A stretch of 64,000 nt of DNA from Diploptera punctata (lineage: Eukaryota > Arthropoda > Insecta > Blattodea > Blaberidae). The notes under the pieces were generated by a model. It did not search any database, was not told the origin of the DNA, and worked only from the letters and a program-made list of their open reading frames with translations. Shown piece after piece: positions 20,629 to 32,934 of the stretch. The stretch lies in assembly GCA_030220185.1 (NCBI GenBank), contig JASPKZ010005705.1, positions 1,289,501 through 1,353,500 on the forward strand, given 5' to 3'. Position 1 is the first letter of the stretch; the number at the start of each line of letters is the position of its first letter. A program made the translations under genes and the position numbers.

Positions 20629-21898
20629 GCTGCTGCTGCTGCTGCTGAGTGATGGCAATGACTTTGCATCGCCCAGGGTGCTGCTCTGGAGTTACATTGG
20701 CCCCATGACAGCCAAATCCCCTAGTGTTTATCAATATAGGGTTAACTCACTAGTTCTGCTCCATTGTTAGGACGTTGATATTTTGCCTGTGTGTTGAAGT
20801 AGTATTGGGTAGAGATGAGGTGTTCCACTATCCAAAGCGGGGCGTCAGAAACCGTGCCGCCAGACAAGCTGAGAGTCCGAAAGCCAGCGATACGGAATGA
20901 ACCACGCCAGTTTGGCTGTTTCACAGTACTCATCTCATATTCCTGGGTCCATCCCGAGGGAATATGCTTCGGTGAACAGCACGTCGCTGTAGCATATGTC
21001 CTATATTACGAACAATTGGGTTGTCATGATTTGAAATAACATGATACATGTAATTTACTTTTTCTTCAATTGTAGTCGCAATATAGGGCATCTGTGCTAG
21101 GTTGTGAAGCTCTGCGATCCTCGTGTATAACGGGGCCGAAAAGATAATTTTGAGGCATTTATTCTGTATGATTTGAACTTTCTTTTTGTTGTAAGCAGCG
21201 AGGATGCTCCAGGCTTCACATCCATACAGCAACATGCTGCGGATCACAGTTTTGTACAGTGTAAGTTTGATCCGAGTAGATTGAGTGGTCGACTTGAAAA
21301 ATGGATATAAAAGTGCAATTGCAGCATTTGCTTGATGTTGTAGATTCTGAATATGAATTTTGAACGTAAGCTTGGAATCCAGATGGACTCCAAGATACTT
21401 GACTCAAGTCTCCAGACGAAGTGGAGCTCCCAAGGTGAGCCGGATGTGAATACATCTGTGGGTTTTCTTAAATAAGATGACTTGCGTCTTATTTGCATTC
21501 ACTTGAATGTTCCACAGATGTAATCAGGTATGGATCGTATTTAGGGTATTTTGGATGATGTGGATGCGATTTCGCATACCACGGAAAGATGTCTGATGAT
21601 ACAAACATGTATCATCAGCGAAGGAAGCTATATGGGAATTGGGTAGGGATGGAAAGTCTGACATATATAATGTATAGAGGAGAGGTGAGAGTACTGCACC
21701 TTGTGGAACTCCCGCCTGGAGAGGCTTACAGTCTGCTTTATACCCATAAAATTGCACATAAAATTGCTGGTCACTGAGGTATTTTGTTATAAAGTTAATT
21801 ATATCAGTCGAAATGTTAAATTTGATTAATTTGTATATAAGTCCTTATATCCAAGTCGTATCGAAAGCTTTCTCAATGTCAAGAAAAACGGCCAAAGT
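20629..21898 (-). pseudogene. LINE J, Jockey-like reverse transcriptase, 5'-truncated
   Basis: On the minus strand, in order: FLDIEKAFDTTW (about 21880), AGVPQGAVLSPLLYTLYMSD, ASFADDTC (catalytic FADD), then SMLLYGCEAWSIL and KCLKIIFSAP. These are reverse-transcriptase palm and thumb blocks of Jockey-type LINEs. A frameshift lies between about 21524 and 21247. The 3' side ends in (CAG)n. Flanking 10-mers acgaaaagct and acgaacaact look like a diverged TSD. Confidence 0.88.
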
Positions 21899-21978
21899 AC
21901 GAACAACTAATTTCTCGTTCCAATTATGTAGTCGGATCGCAGTGAAAACAAAATAATATATTGTAATAGCAATTTACG

Positions 21979-22312
21979 ATACTTAGTGGTTCCCGTCTAA
22001 CGCTACCAATTTGTTCTAAATTTGGCTCGTTTAACCAATTAATTTTTACTAGCTTTCTTTTCTTTACAACGTCGTCGCATTCCACGTCAAACCACTTCTT
22101 GCTTTGTTACTTCTTTAAAGTGACCAACGCTTTTTGATGCTGACACTTTAATAGGTATAGGCTATTATTAACACTAAGTGCATGAGAAAAAAAGAAGAGT
22201 TCATATTTCTTAAATTGACGAAAAGCTAATTTATCGTACCAGTTTTTTTAATATGTCGGATTACAGTGAAAACAAAAGTATGTATATTGAATAGTAATTT
22301 ACGATACGAGGA
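21979..22312. repeat. Duplicated unit, right copy, uninterrupted
   Basis: About 335 bp, intact counterpart of the left unit. Its junctions date and define the three insertions there. Confidence 0.85.
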
Positions 22313-22690
22313 TGAAAGACATTTGTTATGTACGAGTTGAAATGCGGTATGCCCGAGTCTATAATCAAAGGCATAATTTTTAAACGAATATGTAAAATAA
22401 TTTTATCCATGTATCGTAGTAAATTTATTTCATACTATGTTTAACTTTGTACCTTTAATTAAGTGTTGTAATTGTAATTATTATAATGATCAGATAAGCT
22501 AAAATTATTTCAAGTTAATTATTTGTAGCCCTCGGCATTAATTTTTCCCCTCCAAAAAACAATATGAGATATGTAAACTATTTATAGTTGTTTCTGCATA
22601 ATGAAAGGTTTCTATTTATAGATACGGGTTGTGAAGGGGATTTAAGGGCAAACAACGCCTAATTAAAGGTGACGGGTTCAAATTACTGCT
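22313..22690. other. No recognised feature
   Basis: AT-rich spacer before an (AT)n run at 22700-22723. Confidence 0.5.
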
Positions 22691-22715
22691 TTTCAATTGC
22701 ATATATATATATATA

Positions 22716-24410
22716 TATATATATCCAATGAACAGCACGGGTTTAGAAAAGGTCGCTCTACAGTTGACTGTAATTTTTCGCTCCAACAGTTGAAAAAAAA
22801 AAGAAGAGAATTTAATTTTGAAACACACATATTGTTTATCGGCTATGAGAAGGCATTTGATAAAATATGGGATATATTAAAAACATAAAGGACATCCACC
22901 TAATCTAATTACAGCTACAAAAGTTTATACGAAAATACAAAAATTTGTATAGATAAAGGATATGGTCCTGGAGAAACTTAACATAGAAATCAACAATGGC
23001 CTTCGACAAGGTTGCCCTCTTTCGCCAATACTTTTTAATATATATTCAGACGATGTAATTAGTACATGGCAAACTATTTTAGATGAACCTTTTATGATAA
23101 ACGGAGTGAAAATGTGTGCCGTGATGACGAAAATTTACTGCCGTTGACGTACTGTGACGTACTTTGTTTATCCTCTCTGATTGTCAAAGACTGTGTTCTG
23201 GTGCTCTTTCCTTCCCTTCTGAACCCCTCCTATTCCACCTCCTTACGTCATCGGCGCAGTGTGCGCCGATGCTTACGTCCGAGACGCGGAGACTGGTATC
23301 ATTAACAGTCGGAGTTTAGTTTGGTTCCTGGAAGGTCGCCGGGGATCGAGGAAATATCCCCTGGCTGACGGACTGTTCCGTTTTCTACTTCAGACAAGCT
23401 GTTAAGAAGACGTATTTTGTTTAGAATGAATGAAGACTTTATGTACGATAGTGGAGCATGTAAGGACTTAGTATGTATGCCTTTGTTAAATTCAATGCTG
23501 TTCAATATTATTTTCTGTTTATTATGTTCATATTATTCAAGTTTTTGACAGCTAATTATATTGTTTGTGTTCAACATTCAATATCAATTATATTTACATT
23601 TTAGTTAAAGTATCTTCATGTCTGTTATTTACGACTTGTTTAGCTGCCTTGTAGTTAGCTTGAACCTGAGATTTTAGTGCGGTAGAGCAGGTTCCCCTTT
23701 CTCTCATGATCAATCGTTTATATTAAAAGATAAGAAAGAAAGATTAGTTGTAATTTAAAAGCATTGATGTGTATAAATATCCTACGAAGTGGTATGCTTA
23801 AAGAAACATGAAATCGTCTGTAAACCAGGGCCCAGCTACAGACTCTGCCAATTAGGAGCTTGTATGAGACAAGCTAGGTTTGTATTTTATAAAAGTCAGG
23901 TTTCACGTAATAGAGAGAATAGTTCATGTCGGTTCAAATGAACTGTGTTTTATTCGCAGATGACCAGATAATTGTAGCTTCCTCAGAAAAACAACTACAA
24001 ACAAATCAGTTTATAAATTATGGAAACTAATAAAATATTATAATTTGAAGATATCAGCAGAGAAAACAAAGTCCATGGCATTTATTGGAACTCAGCATAA
24101 AAGGATAAACATTGTAATTTGTGTAAATCTTATTGAACAAGTAACATGTGTTAATTATCCGGGATGCATGATATCGTACCTGCAAAATTTGGATATGGAG
24201 AAGAAATTAGGGAAATTTCAACAGATATGTGGTTCAATAAGAGATATTTGAGAATTAAGACAACAAGGTAAACTCAATTGAAATTTTACAAAACAGCAGC
24301 AGATCCAACGTTAACATACGGGCCTGAATCTTGGCCTTTAATTATCCATGATAAACTTTGATTAGTCTAGTGTCAAGTGTGTATACAGAAAACTCAACAT
24401 ATGGTATTAA
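22716..24410 (+). pseudogene. LINE T reverse transcriptase, split by a solo LTR
   Basis: Plus-strand blocks: EQHGFRKGRSTVD (about 22729), IGYEKAFDKIWD, GLRQGCPLSPILFNIYSDD (from 22998), and the catalytic FADD (23953-23964) beyond the LTR, followed by KISAEKTKSMAFIG. The frame at 23112-23114 joins 23941 exactly when the LTR and one TSD copy are ignored. The thumb and C-terminal parts are present in degraded form to about 24410. 5' truncation and several stops make it a pseudogene. Confidence 0.9.
23115..23936 (+). mobile_element. Solo LTR, 822 bp
   Basis: Starts TG and ends CA, with the 4-bp duplication aatg at 23111-23114 and 23937-23940. The LINE T frame is continuous across the site once it is removed. 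It contains no primer-binding site, gag or pol. A solo LTR forms by recombination between the two LTRs of a retrotransposon; a 4-bp TSD fits Gypsy or BEL/Pao types. Orientation is not certain. Confidence 0.87.
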
Positions 24411-24419
24411 ATTAAGTTT

Positions 24420-25190
24420 TTTTGTTGTCCTAATCTTTCATGCATCTTCCATAACTGCACGACAGTGTCAAGCAACAAAGGGAATTTGTGGAACATTGTT
24501 TGCAGAAATAAACTGAAGTTTTCTGGGGAATTAAACGATGAAGATAGTGATAATAGCTCTGATTCTGAATATATACCACGCTCTTGTGAAGAATTAACTT
24601 CAGACATTTAAATACAAGCAAGTGTTGCTTGGATATCATGTAGATTTGTTGGTTTGAGAAATTATGAATTTATTTTTATAAAACATGTTTCTGGTCACTT
24701 TTTCATTTTCTATTATAAGTAATGATGCTAAACTTTAATGTCTAATGTAATGTTTATTTTATTACTTTATATAATCTAAATTATTACTTAATTAATAATT
24801 GTTCCTTGGCATTTTATTGCCCTAAAAGTTCAATATGCATATGTGTGTATTAGCAAAAATTGAAATTACCATTAATAAGTAACTTTCTGATAGTATAAAC
24901 ATAATGAACTACTATTATGATATTATGTTAGTAGAATTTAATTTTTTTTTCTGATTATAAAAATATAATTGACCAATAGCATTAATATATACAAGGACAT
25001 ATTATGCTTGTGTGGGATGAGAGTATTGCAGGACACGACAGCGATGAGATTGGAAGCTGCATCCTGAAATACATAAAAACTAAATGCATTTGTGCAAAGA
25101 AACTGCTTATATTTTCTTGGAGAGCAACAACACGTTCAAAATTGCAAAAAAAAAGTTATACTAGAAAAATATTAATATTAAATATTCAGT
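24420..25190. other. No recognised feature
   Basis: Very AT-rich. Small antisense frames around 24407-24640 have no motif. Confidence 0.5.
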
Positions 25191-25194
25191 AGTA

Positions 25195-25480
25195 TATTAT
25201 ATAAGATATGAGAAATTAAACTAATACTGGCATGTACGATGAATGTAAGAAGAAAGATTACCCAGAGTCCATCTGAAAGAACAAAGAAAGGAATACCTGG
25301 ATACTCGTGGACACAAGAAATAAGAATGGAATAAGAACAAGAGGACTGGAGGTCATGGAGTGGACAGATAGGGACGTGTGGAGAAGGAAAATGAAATTTA
25401 GGCACAGAAAATGTGTGTTAAAATTGAAAATATGTATAAAAATGGATTTTATTGTTATTATTATCATTATCATTATTATT
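25195..25480 (+). pseudogene. LINE M C-terminal fragment
   Basis: Matches the M tail at 42.0-42.3 kb: PGYSWTQEIRME, then a degraded RTRGLEVMEWTDRDVWRRKM read through frameshifts, then an (ATT)n tail. Confidence 0.7.
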
Positions 25481-25872
25481 ATTATTAAAAATCTGGCAAG
25501 TAGTTGGAATAAGAGAATGCTAAAATGTGCAGATAATACTACCTCAATACATGTCATTAAGTAAGTTATTTGAATTGCTGATTTAATATTCTGTCATACT
25601 TAATTAATGTAAATTTTAGTTGAGAGTTATCCCTGTGCTCTGGGGAAGTTTACTTAATATGTTCCTCTCAGCTATTCCTAGTATTGACTCTTCAAACAAC
25701 AATGCTAGAATGCAAGGGAAAGTCAATATAACGTATGCATATGCCTCCCAGTAGAGTATTCATGAACTCAAGCGAAATTAACCTCAGAAATACAATACTT
25801 TCTCATCCCACTTTGGCATTTTCTGATACAGATTGTTTAGAAATAGGATTAAGTTAGACTATGTAAGACTTA

Positions 25873-26520
25873 GTTAACTCATGCCCCAAATGGGAGCCAA
25901 TGCCCAATTACGTTTCAATGAATTTTGTTTTACAACCAATCACAGTCGTGTTTCACCTCGATATTTATCTTCTTTTGTTTAAAATATTAAAGAAAGCTTC
26001 TCCTTTTTAATATTCTGAACAGGTCAGAGCATTATTTTGTAGTGGCTGACTCTCGAACAAATATACGTTTAATATAGTAAATAATGAACAGATACCTTCG
26101 AACTACCCATTTGATTATTGTGTGTTCAATAATTGTATTTTTAAATACTGATTTTACTGAATTATTTCCGAATAAGATTAATTAATAACCTATAATGTTC
26201 GTCATAACATACATTTTGATGTGTTTCATTTTGTCTTCACTAGGGTGCATTCTTACAATATTGCATTCCTATTTGGCTATAAATAATATGATCTAGTTGC
26301 AGTGAATGAACAAAAGAAGCATAACCAAACATTTCTCATTTGTTTTCAAACATCGCCGTTCACATTAAATATATAAATATTTTAAAATAACCATATTTAA
26401 ATGATGATTTGTGAGTAAACAGCTTAATTTTATTCATTAAATAGTCCTAACAAATGCCACTCTTGGTTTTCAAATCCTCTAGATAAATTGGAAATCACTC
26501 GTGGCATTACTTATGATAAT
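25873..26520 (+). mobile_element. Interspersed repeat R, copy 2
   Basis: Same ends as copy 1. The terminal hairpin has lost its middle (only 'ctctagataaattggaaatc' remains), and about 90 bp is missing overall. Confidence 0.8.
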
Positions 26521-26849
26521 TTATTGATTTAGGGGAAGGATTTTTATGTGGTAGAAGTTAATATAACAACATAGATTAGTATAATTCTAATGTTAATGGA
26601 ATATTACATATTTTATAATGGAAATCTAACGTGTGTAATATGAATTTAATATTGATAGATTCTACATAAATCATTATTTTTTTAAGTTATATTATTTATA
26701 GTCCGTGAAAAAATTTAGTTGTAGGTAATTTTAAGAGAGAGAAGTAGTCTTGTCGGTTTAAGAAAGAGAAGGGTACTCATCGTTCCCCCGTTTTCATAAT
26801 ATACCTAAGTGAAGACCAAACGCTGAGTTTAACTAAATAAAAAGAAACT

Positions 26850-27240
26850 TTGAAAAATCAATGTAAACAGAAAACAAATTAAGATTGCGTAATATCATTT
26901 CAAACCCAGCACTTAAATATGAAAGTGAAGTTTGGATCCTGAATCAGAGAGATAAAAATAAATTGGAGGCAGGACATATCAGATTTTTGATACCACTTCT
27001 TGGATTCACAAGGTTAGATCAGCAAAGAAATATTGACATCAGAAAAAAAATTGAAAGTCGAAAATATATTAAATGATATAACCAAATATCAACAAAATTG
27101 CAAACAACATGTTTCGAGAATGGAAAGTGGAACTATCTCTACAATATGAACCACAGGGAAAGAGAGATTTGGGAAGACCACGACGCAGATGGATTCACCA
27201 AGATCACCTTGAGTGAACTACAGGCTGCAGATCCTACTAA
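26850..27240 (+). pseudogene. LINE N C-terminal fragment
   Basis: Plus-strand frames read NIISNPALKYESEVW, then FLIPLLGFTRLDQQRNIDIR and, after a frameshift, a GRPRRRWIHQDH-like block. The second N copy at 51.9-52.4 kb ends the same way. A (GAT)n run at 27243-27281 forms the 3' tail. Confidence 0.8.
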
Positions 27241-27243
27241 ATA

Positions 27244-27281
<38 letters not shown>

Positions 27282-27284
27282 AAA

Positions 27285-27619
27285 ATAAATGCCCACGCGA
27301 TGGAATATGTTAAGAGGCCAGGGAAGGGGGTGAAGTCAAAAAGCATTTCCAAGAATTTTGACAAAAGACCACTGACCATAAATGCCATTGTGAATATTGT
27401 TAGACAAGGATGGCACTCAATGCTAGAAGAAAACATTAAAAATAATTCTACGCTCAAGTTAATGTTCTATTTTTATGAAATATCACATTTTATTTTGTAA
27501 ATTTCTGATATTTCTAAACAAAAATCAAGTGACTACCAACTTAATCAATCAAAACCACTTTCAAAATATGATGTAAATGGATTTATGTGGAAGCACGTGG
27601 TGTAGAAAACTCTTTTTTG
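27285..27619. other. No recognised feature
   Basis: An open frame continues from the GAT repeat (poly-Asp) to 27500, but it is compositionally driven and has no family match that I recognise. Confidence 0.5.
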
Positions 27620-28140
27620 TTTTACATATTTGCACGATATTGCGTTCTCTCGCACTTACAGGAATGACGACCATGATTGAAAGTTGAATTTATACATTTC
27701 AGGGTTGCAAACCTATAAATAACTAAACTGCAATATTACAAATTACCTAACTAGAGCAGGAAGTAAAACCACTGCCCTTTTTGTATACTACGTATAATAT
27801 ATACAAAAATACATCCAAAAGATAGTGTTAATATAGGGCTACATTATACGAAACAAATCACTGCATTTTAAATTAACTGAACTTGACACCTGATTGGTGT
27901 CACTGCCTCCTGTAGTCTCAGCTAAATTATTTTCGGCATTTACCGTATGTACATTGGCCAGACTGCTAGCGTAATTCAGTTGTTTATAATGAACGCAAAT
28001 ATTTCCAACAAAGATATTATTATATTATTATTTATTATTTTGATGACACTATAGTGCAAAACATTATGTATAACACACGTTTGTGTTTTACAGTTTCTCC
28101 GAAATTAAAAACCACTTCCCAGCCTTGTATTGTAATATAA
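27620..28140 (-). repeat. Interspersed repeat V, copy 1
   Basis: The reverse complement resembles 51235-51850 over several blocks, for example 'ttcaactttcaatcat', 'gtaagt' with following cga, 'ggaagtaaaaccactgccct' and 'tttgttggaaatatttgcgt'. The function is unknown. Confidence 0.6.
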
Positions 28141-28616
28141 TATTACGTGTTAAGTCCTAACCCTGCTTGTAGTCTATAAGCTTATGAAAAACTCTTAACA
28201 GAAGCATAAAGCGTTAAATTGAAACACATGTAATTAGAATTTTAAGAAAAATTGTTCGATGTACGATATAAATACATATACAGTGAAAACAAAAGAAAAT
28301 GATAAATAATCTCCCTAGCAACCAGTTGCTAAGGCAATGTAACAAGAATATTTACTAGATATAAAATAATGCAAATTTCAGTGATCCAGATATCGACTGA
28401 CTTAGCTATTTTTGTATATAGAAGCATCAGCCATGCATGGATAATGGATATGTGTAAAAATAAAGGTGTCACTAGCTACAGTAAGAATTGAATCACTTCA
28501 CAAGTGACTGCGTTCTGCTTGGTATCACAAAAATAAACTTCATGTTACATGCTTGCTTATTTCACTTAACTTTGGCAAATTTATCAAATATCACTTCGCT
28601 TCTGATAATGAACTTA
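28141..28616. other. No recognised feature
   Basis: AT-rich spacer between repeat V and LINE L. Confidence 0.5.
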
Positions 28617-28617
28617 T

Positions 28618-28985
28618 TAACTCATTGACCCTATCGTACCCGAATGTTCATGTCCGCGCTCACATAAATTCTCCATATGTTCCTATCCTAAGCTAAAGTG
28701 TTACCATAATTTCTTACATCATTTTCCTCCCTCATTCTTGGCCTATCTGCTGCGAGTTTTCCTTCTGGTTTTCCTACAAGAAGTTTTCAAACCTATCTTT
28801 CATACCCCATTCGTGCCACATGCCCTACCCATCGCTGTCTATGAGACTTAACTGACCTTATATCTGGTTTCCCGTGAAGATCATATAGCTCACTATTATG
28901 CAGTCTTCTCAATTCACCAGTTTGTTCATCTCTTTCCGGACTATGAATTTCCCTTAAGAGCTTTATTCTCAATTACACCTACTAC
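28618..28985 (-). pseudogene. LINE L 3' fragment
   Basis: Begins with the L 3' end (complement of 'gttcgatagtgtcagtgagt' type) and runs into the L tail coding region with many changes. Confidence 0.75.
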
Positions 28986-29100
28986 GTATTTTATACGTCC
29001 TTAAAGTAAAAGTCAATGTGTTTCGTTTTTGAACCGAAGTCTAAACTACGACCGCGGTTTTTCGTATTTTTATTGTTTCCATAACAACAATAAAACTGAA

Positions 29101-29935
29101 AATCTTACTTAATACAGGGTTTCCACTTTACAGCAGATCGCCCTTAATTCCTGCTTTCCGGAGATTCCTATCTTCCCATTGTCCTTTTTCCATACCCCTC
29201 TTCATCATGGCATCATATATTCCCTCATTCCATGTACTTCTTCTTCTCCCCCTCGTCCTTCTGCCCGGTACCATCCAATCTAACACTTGTTTAGGCCACT
29301 GTTCATCCGACATCCGTTGTACTTGTCCATACCATTGTAAAGCTCTCTTTGTTATCTTGTCGATAAGTTTCTTGTGCATCCATATCTTATCTAATATATG
29401 TATTTATATTTTTTGCAAATGCCCCAGGTTATCTTTCGACATTCGTGGTGTTCTCTTCTGGCATGGCGTAATTGTAACCCACTTCTGAGGTTGGGGCGCC
29501 TGGAAGGCGGTGTTACGTTGCCCCGATGATATGATGGGTGATGATGATGATGATGATAGTGGTGCGCCAGGAGAGTCCCTAATCCTAAGCTTAATCTAAG
29601 ATGAATACGAATGATGATGATTGCGATGGCCATATGATTTCGGGGACCGTTTGGGCCTTAACGTTTTCCTGACATTTGTCTTACAGGTAAGAAAAAAACC
29701 GATAAAAACCTCACCCAGAAAAAGTGTCCCGACCGGGGATCGAACCCGGGCCCGCCGCGTGACAAGGCATATTTCTAATATGTTGTAGCCTGGATATTCT
29801 CATACTTCTTCGTAATCTATCCATTTCTGTCCCCAAGATTATTTTCTGCATCCTTTCATGCATTTCCTGCTTTCTTATCCATATGTAAGTATACATTCTA
29901 TTATTGTGTGTATAATCTATTTTTTTTTCTGGTCA
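29101..29935 (-). pseudogene. LINE M C-terminal region, split by SINE S1
   Basis: 29128-29379 (minus) reads KLIDKITKRALQWYGQVQRM and RRTRGRRRSTWNEGI; 29780-29930 supplies the upstream part, KQEMHERMQKIILGTEMDRL and RRSMRISRLQHIRN. Together they form a contiguous M tail. SINE S1 sits between them. Confidence 0.8.
29415..29771 (-). mobile_element. SINE S1, 5'-truncated within the tRNA head
   Basis: The body and B box are intact, but the head stops at 'gtgacaaggca', removing the A box. The flanks share 'tctaatat', a likely short TSD within LINE M. Confidence 0.85.
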
Positions 29936-30012
29936 GATTTCTATTCCACAAAAGATCACTCAGGAACCTAATCGCCTTCCTTGCACAATTTACTCTGTTA
30001 ATAATATATTTT

Positions 30013-30727
30013 TCATAAGTAATGCCACGAGTGATTTCCAAATTATCGATAAATTCACGACTCACGAAGTGAGGAATGAATTTATCTAGAGAATTTGGAA
30101 ATCAAGAGTGGCATTTGTTAGGACTATTTAACGAATAAAATTAAGCTGTTTACTCACAAATCATTATTTAACTGTAGTTATTTCAAAATATTTATATATT
30201 TAATGCAAACGGCGATGTTTGAAAACAAATGAGAAACGATAGGTACGCTTCTACTGCTTCTTTTGTTTATCACTGCAACCAGATCATACTATTTATTGCC
30301 AAAGGAACGCAATATTGTAAGAATGCTCTCTAGTGGAGAAAAAATGAAACAATCTGTATATTAATTCATTTCTGATGTCGTATGATGTAAATATTACAAT
30401 TATATTTTTCTGGATTATTACCTGGGAAAAAATACATTTAAGAAAGTCAAACAGTGGTTTCTTTTTTTGGTGGTATAATAAATTGCTACAAATGTTGACA
30501 TGTATGCACTATATATACAATCTGGTAGCCGTATTTCTTATAGGCTCAGTCACTGCAAAATAACGGTCAGACCTGTTCAGAATATTAAAAAGGAGGAGCT
30601 TTGTTTAATATATGGTAATTATAACACTGATAAATATTTCGTGAAACACGACTCTGATTGGTTGTAAAACAGAAATCATTGAAACGTGATTGGTCATTGA
30701 CTCCCATTTGGGGCATGAGTTAAATAG
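30013..30727 (-). mobile_element. Interspersed repeat R, copy 3
   Basis: Full-length, reversed relative to copies 1 and 2. The terminal hairpin is intact (arms either side of 'gactcacgaagtgagg') and both CCAAT motifs are kept. Confidence 0.82.
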
Positions 30728-30989
30728 TCACTGAAAATCTACAGTTGTTTATTACAAAAACAAATGTCTGAATCATGTCTGTGGTTTCATAATAATTTTG
30801 TGAATTTTCAGTCAATTTTATAGGTGTTATGGGTACAATTAAAACAATTGAAAAACCGGGTATGTGTTTTTTAGAATTCGGTTGAGAAATCCACCCTATT
30901 TGCATCTTTATAACTGCAAGAATAACCGTTATATAATATTTACTTATTTATTTAGTTTAATGTTTTTCTTCTTTTAGAGAAATTGGGAT

Positions 30990-31255
30990 GTCAAGACTCC
31001 GAGAGCGCGCGTAGCTGCCTCTACTGAGATCCCAGGTTCGAATCCTGGCGGTTCATAAGCTGTTGGCCATACATGGATTTTAGAGTTTTTTTTCGGGGTT
31101 CTCCTTTTTCACAAATTTCATCTCATCAACACTATCAATTCTCTCTCCCTCCCCTTCATGTCATTTAGTTTCTCATTCATTCATTCCATATCACCCTTCA
31201 CCTCAACTGATTCCGGCCATGACCCCGGGCTTGAACAATAAAAAAGGACAGAAAT
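30990..31255 (+). mobile_element. SINE S4, tRNA-derived
   Basis: The head ends with a perfect T-arm/B box 'ccaggttcgaatcctgg'. A pyrimidine-rich body follows, ending 'gggcttgaacaataaaaaag' with an A-rich tail. Single copy in the window. Confidence 0.6.
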
Positions 31256-31283
31256 AAGTAAGTATTATTATTATTGCTATCCT

Positions 31284-31640
31284 GTCCACCGCTGTGGTCT
31301 CGAGGTAGCGTGCAGCAGCGGGCCCGGGTTCGATCCCCGATCGGGACAAGTTTCCTGGGTGAGGTTTTTTTCCTCACCTGTAAGATAAATGTCAGGAAAC
31401 TTTAAGGCCCAAACGGTCCCCGAACACCATCATTATCATCAATATCATATTCGCCTAATTAGATTCAAATTAGTTTAAGGCTTCTCCTGGCGCACCATTA
31501 GCATCATCATCAACTCTCATACCATCGGGGTAGCGTAACCAGGTGCACCAACCTTATATGTGGGTTAAAAGTACGATATGCCTGGAGAGAAAGACAGAAA
31601 TGTCGAAATGACTACCTGGTACATTGAATAAAAACAATAT
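31284..31640 (+). mobile_element. SINE S1
   Basis: Same layout as the copy at 1259, but about 11 bp covering the anticodon region is deleted from the head ('gtagcgtgcagcagcggg'). A (TTA)n run follows at 31676-31709. Confidence 0.85.
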
Positions 31641-31664
31641 CTTTACTATCATCATTATTATTAC

Positions 31665-31708
<44 letters not shown>

Positions 31709-31714
31709 TGTTGT

Positions 31715-32267
31715 TATATTTCAATCAGGTGAAAAACAGTCGCATATATATTTGTGATCATTGATAATAGCTCTTCGTATTAGTAATTCTGTAGAGTTAA
31801 TTAAATATAATTTTGAATAGACAATGAAATGAACTGAAAGCAAGGGAGACGAGAGACGGGACAGCCCTCATTATTGAAATTCCGTGAACAATGGTAACCA
31901 TAGAAGCTTATGTATTACGTCATAACTTGTGCTAAAATACCTCTGGATTTTAAAAATATATATATCTACCATACTACATCATATTGTTCTCGGATCTGAA
32001 TTCCTGACTCACCGGGCAGTCCGAAACAATAGACTATCTCTCAAAGGCAAATTTAATTCCAAGTTTGACCGGTCTTCTCATCTTGTGGTCAGCATTTTTG
32101 GTTACCAACCAAGAAGCGCTGAGCCATTGATCTCCCGCTCTTGAATATAATAAGTTTTCTAATTTTGTTTATTTTACTTATTGTTACTGATAGTATGAGA
32201 CAGTGGCGAATTGTGGAAACAGATGATGGTAGTTGCACTTGGAAACAAAATAGAACCTATTACAATG
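31715..32267. other. No recognised feature
   Basis: AT-rich. A 71-codon plus frame at 31929-32144 has no recognisable motif. Confidence 0.5.
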
Positions 32268-32275
32268 CTTATAAT

Positions 32276-32502
32276 GAGGGCTAGGATTTTTATATACTAA
32301 AAGGTAAGATTGCAACATATTATAATGAGAAGTTAAACATATGACTATCTTTGTTTTTGTTTCACACACAAACAGTTGAATAGTATAATGAGAAGTTAGA
32401 CTTTTGACTGTCTTTTGTTTTTGTTTCACACACAAACAGTTGAATAATATATACTATCTACATTGCAATCTTATCTTTTATTACATAAAAATCCTAGCCC
32501 TA
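32276..32502. mobile_element. hAT-type MITE
   Basis: TIRs of about 40 bp starting agggctaggattttta; 8-bp duplication 'cttataat' at 32268-32275 and 32503-32510. Internally a unit of about 70 bp (tataatgagaagtta to aacagttgaata) is present twice in tandem. An 8-bp TSD and AGGGCTAGG-like ends fit hAT. Confidence 0.8.
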
Positions 32503-32561
32503 CTTATAATTAATATTCTACTCAATTGATTTTGTGTTTACTTGAGGGAAATCCATTATGT

Positions 32562-32784
32562 TTATTTACTAAATAAAACTATCAAACTTTTATATGATTT
32601 TCATAAATATTTATTTTATTCAATATTCGTAACAGCTGTTTCAATACACTCCATCTTCTTCAGACAAATGTCACACATTCATCTGAAGACGATACAGTGT
32701 ATTGAATATCTGTTACAAATATTGAATAAAATAAATATTTATGAAAATCATATAAAATGTTGATAGTTTTACTTAGTAAATAAA
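32562..32784. repeat. Long hairpin element
   Basis: Arms of about 100 bp: 'ttatttactaaataaaact' at the left and its complement at the right. The complement of the left arm reads ctgaagaagatgg, then gaaacagc, again a CTGAAGA-stem-GAAAC order as in P. Confidence 0.8.
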
Positions 32785-32934
32785 TATTATATTTGTTCAA
32801 AATATTCCTCTTCTGCTTAACTTGATCATTATGCAAAGCGATACTCCTTCTGGACTTCCTGTCCAATTGTTAAACTTTATTCTTAATCAACTTTTATAAG
32901 ATTCATGATGTGTTCCGTTGAGGTTTATTCAAAA

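Larger units (their letters stand above)
19177..21978. repeat. Duplicated unit, left copy, with three insertions
   Basis: Pieces at about 19177-19249, 20171-20297, 20582-20628 and 21899-21978 line up, in order, with the uninterrupted copy at 21979-22312 (blocks such as 'gttcccgtctaacgctac', 'tttgttctaaatttggctcg' and 'tcatatttcttaaattgacg'). The uninterrupted copy serves as an empty-site reference for all three insertions. Confidence 0.85.

Noticed and set aside
27243..27281. Poly-Asp coding region in an open frame
   Set aside because: It is the (GAT)n tail of LINE N; the frame is open only because of the simple repeat.
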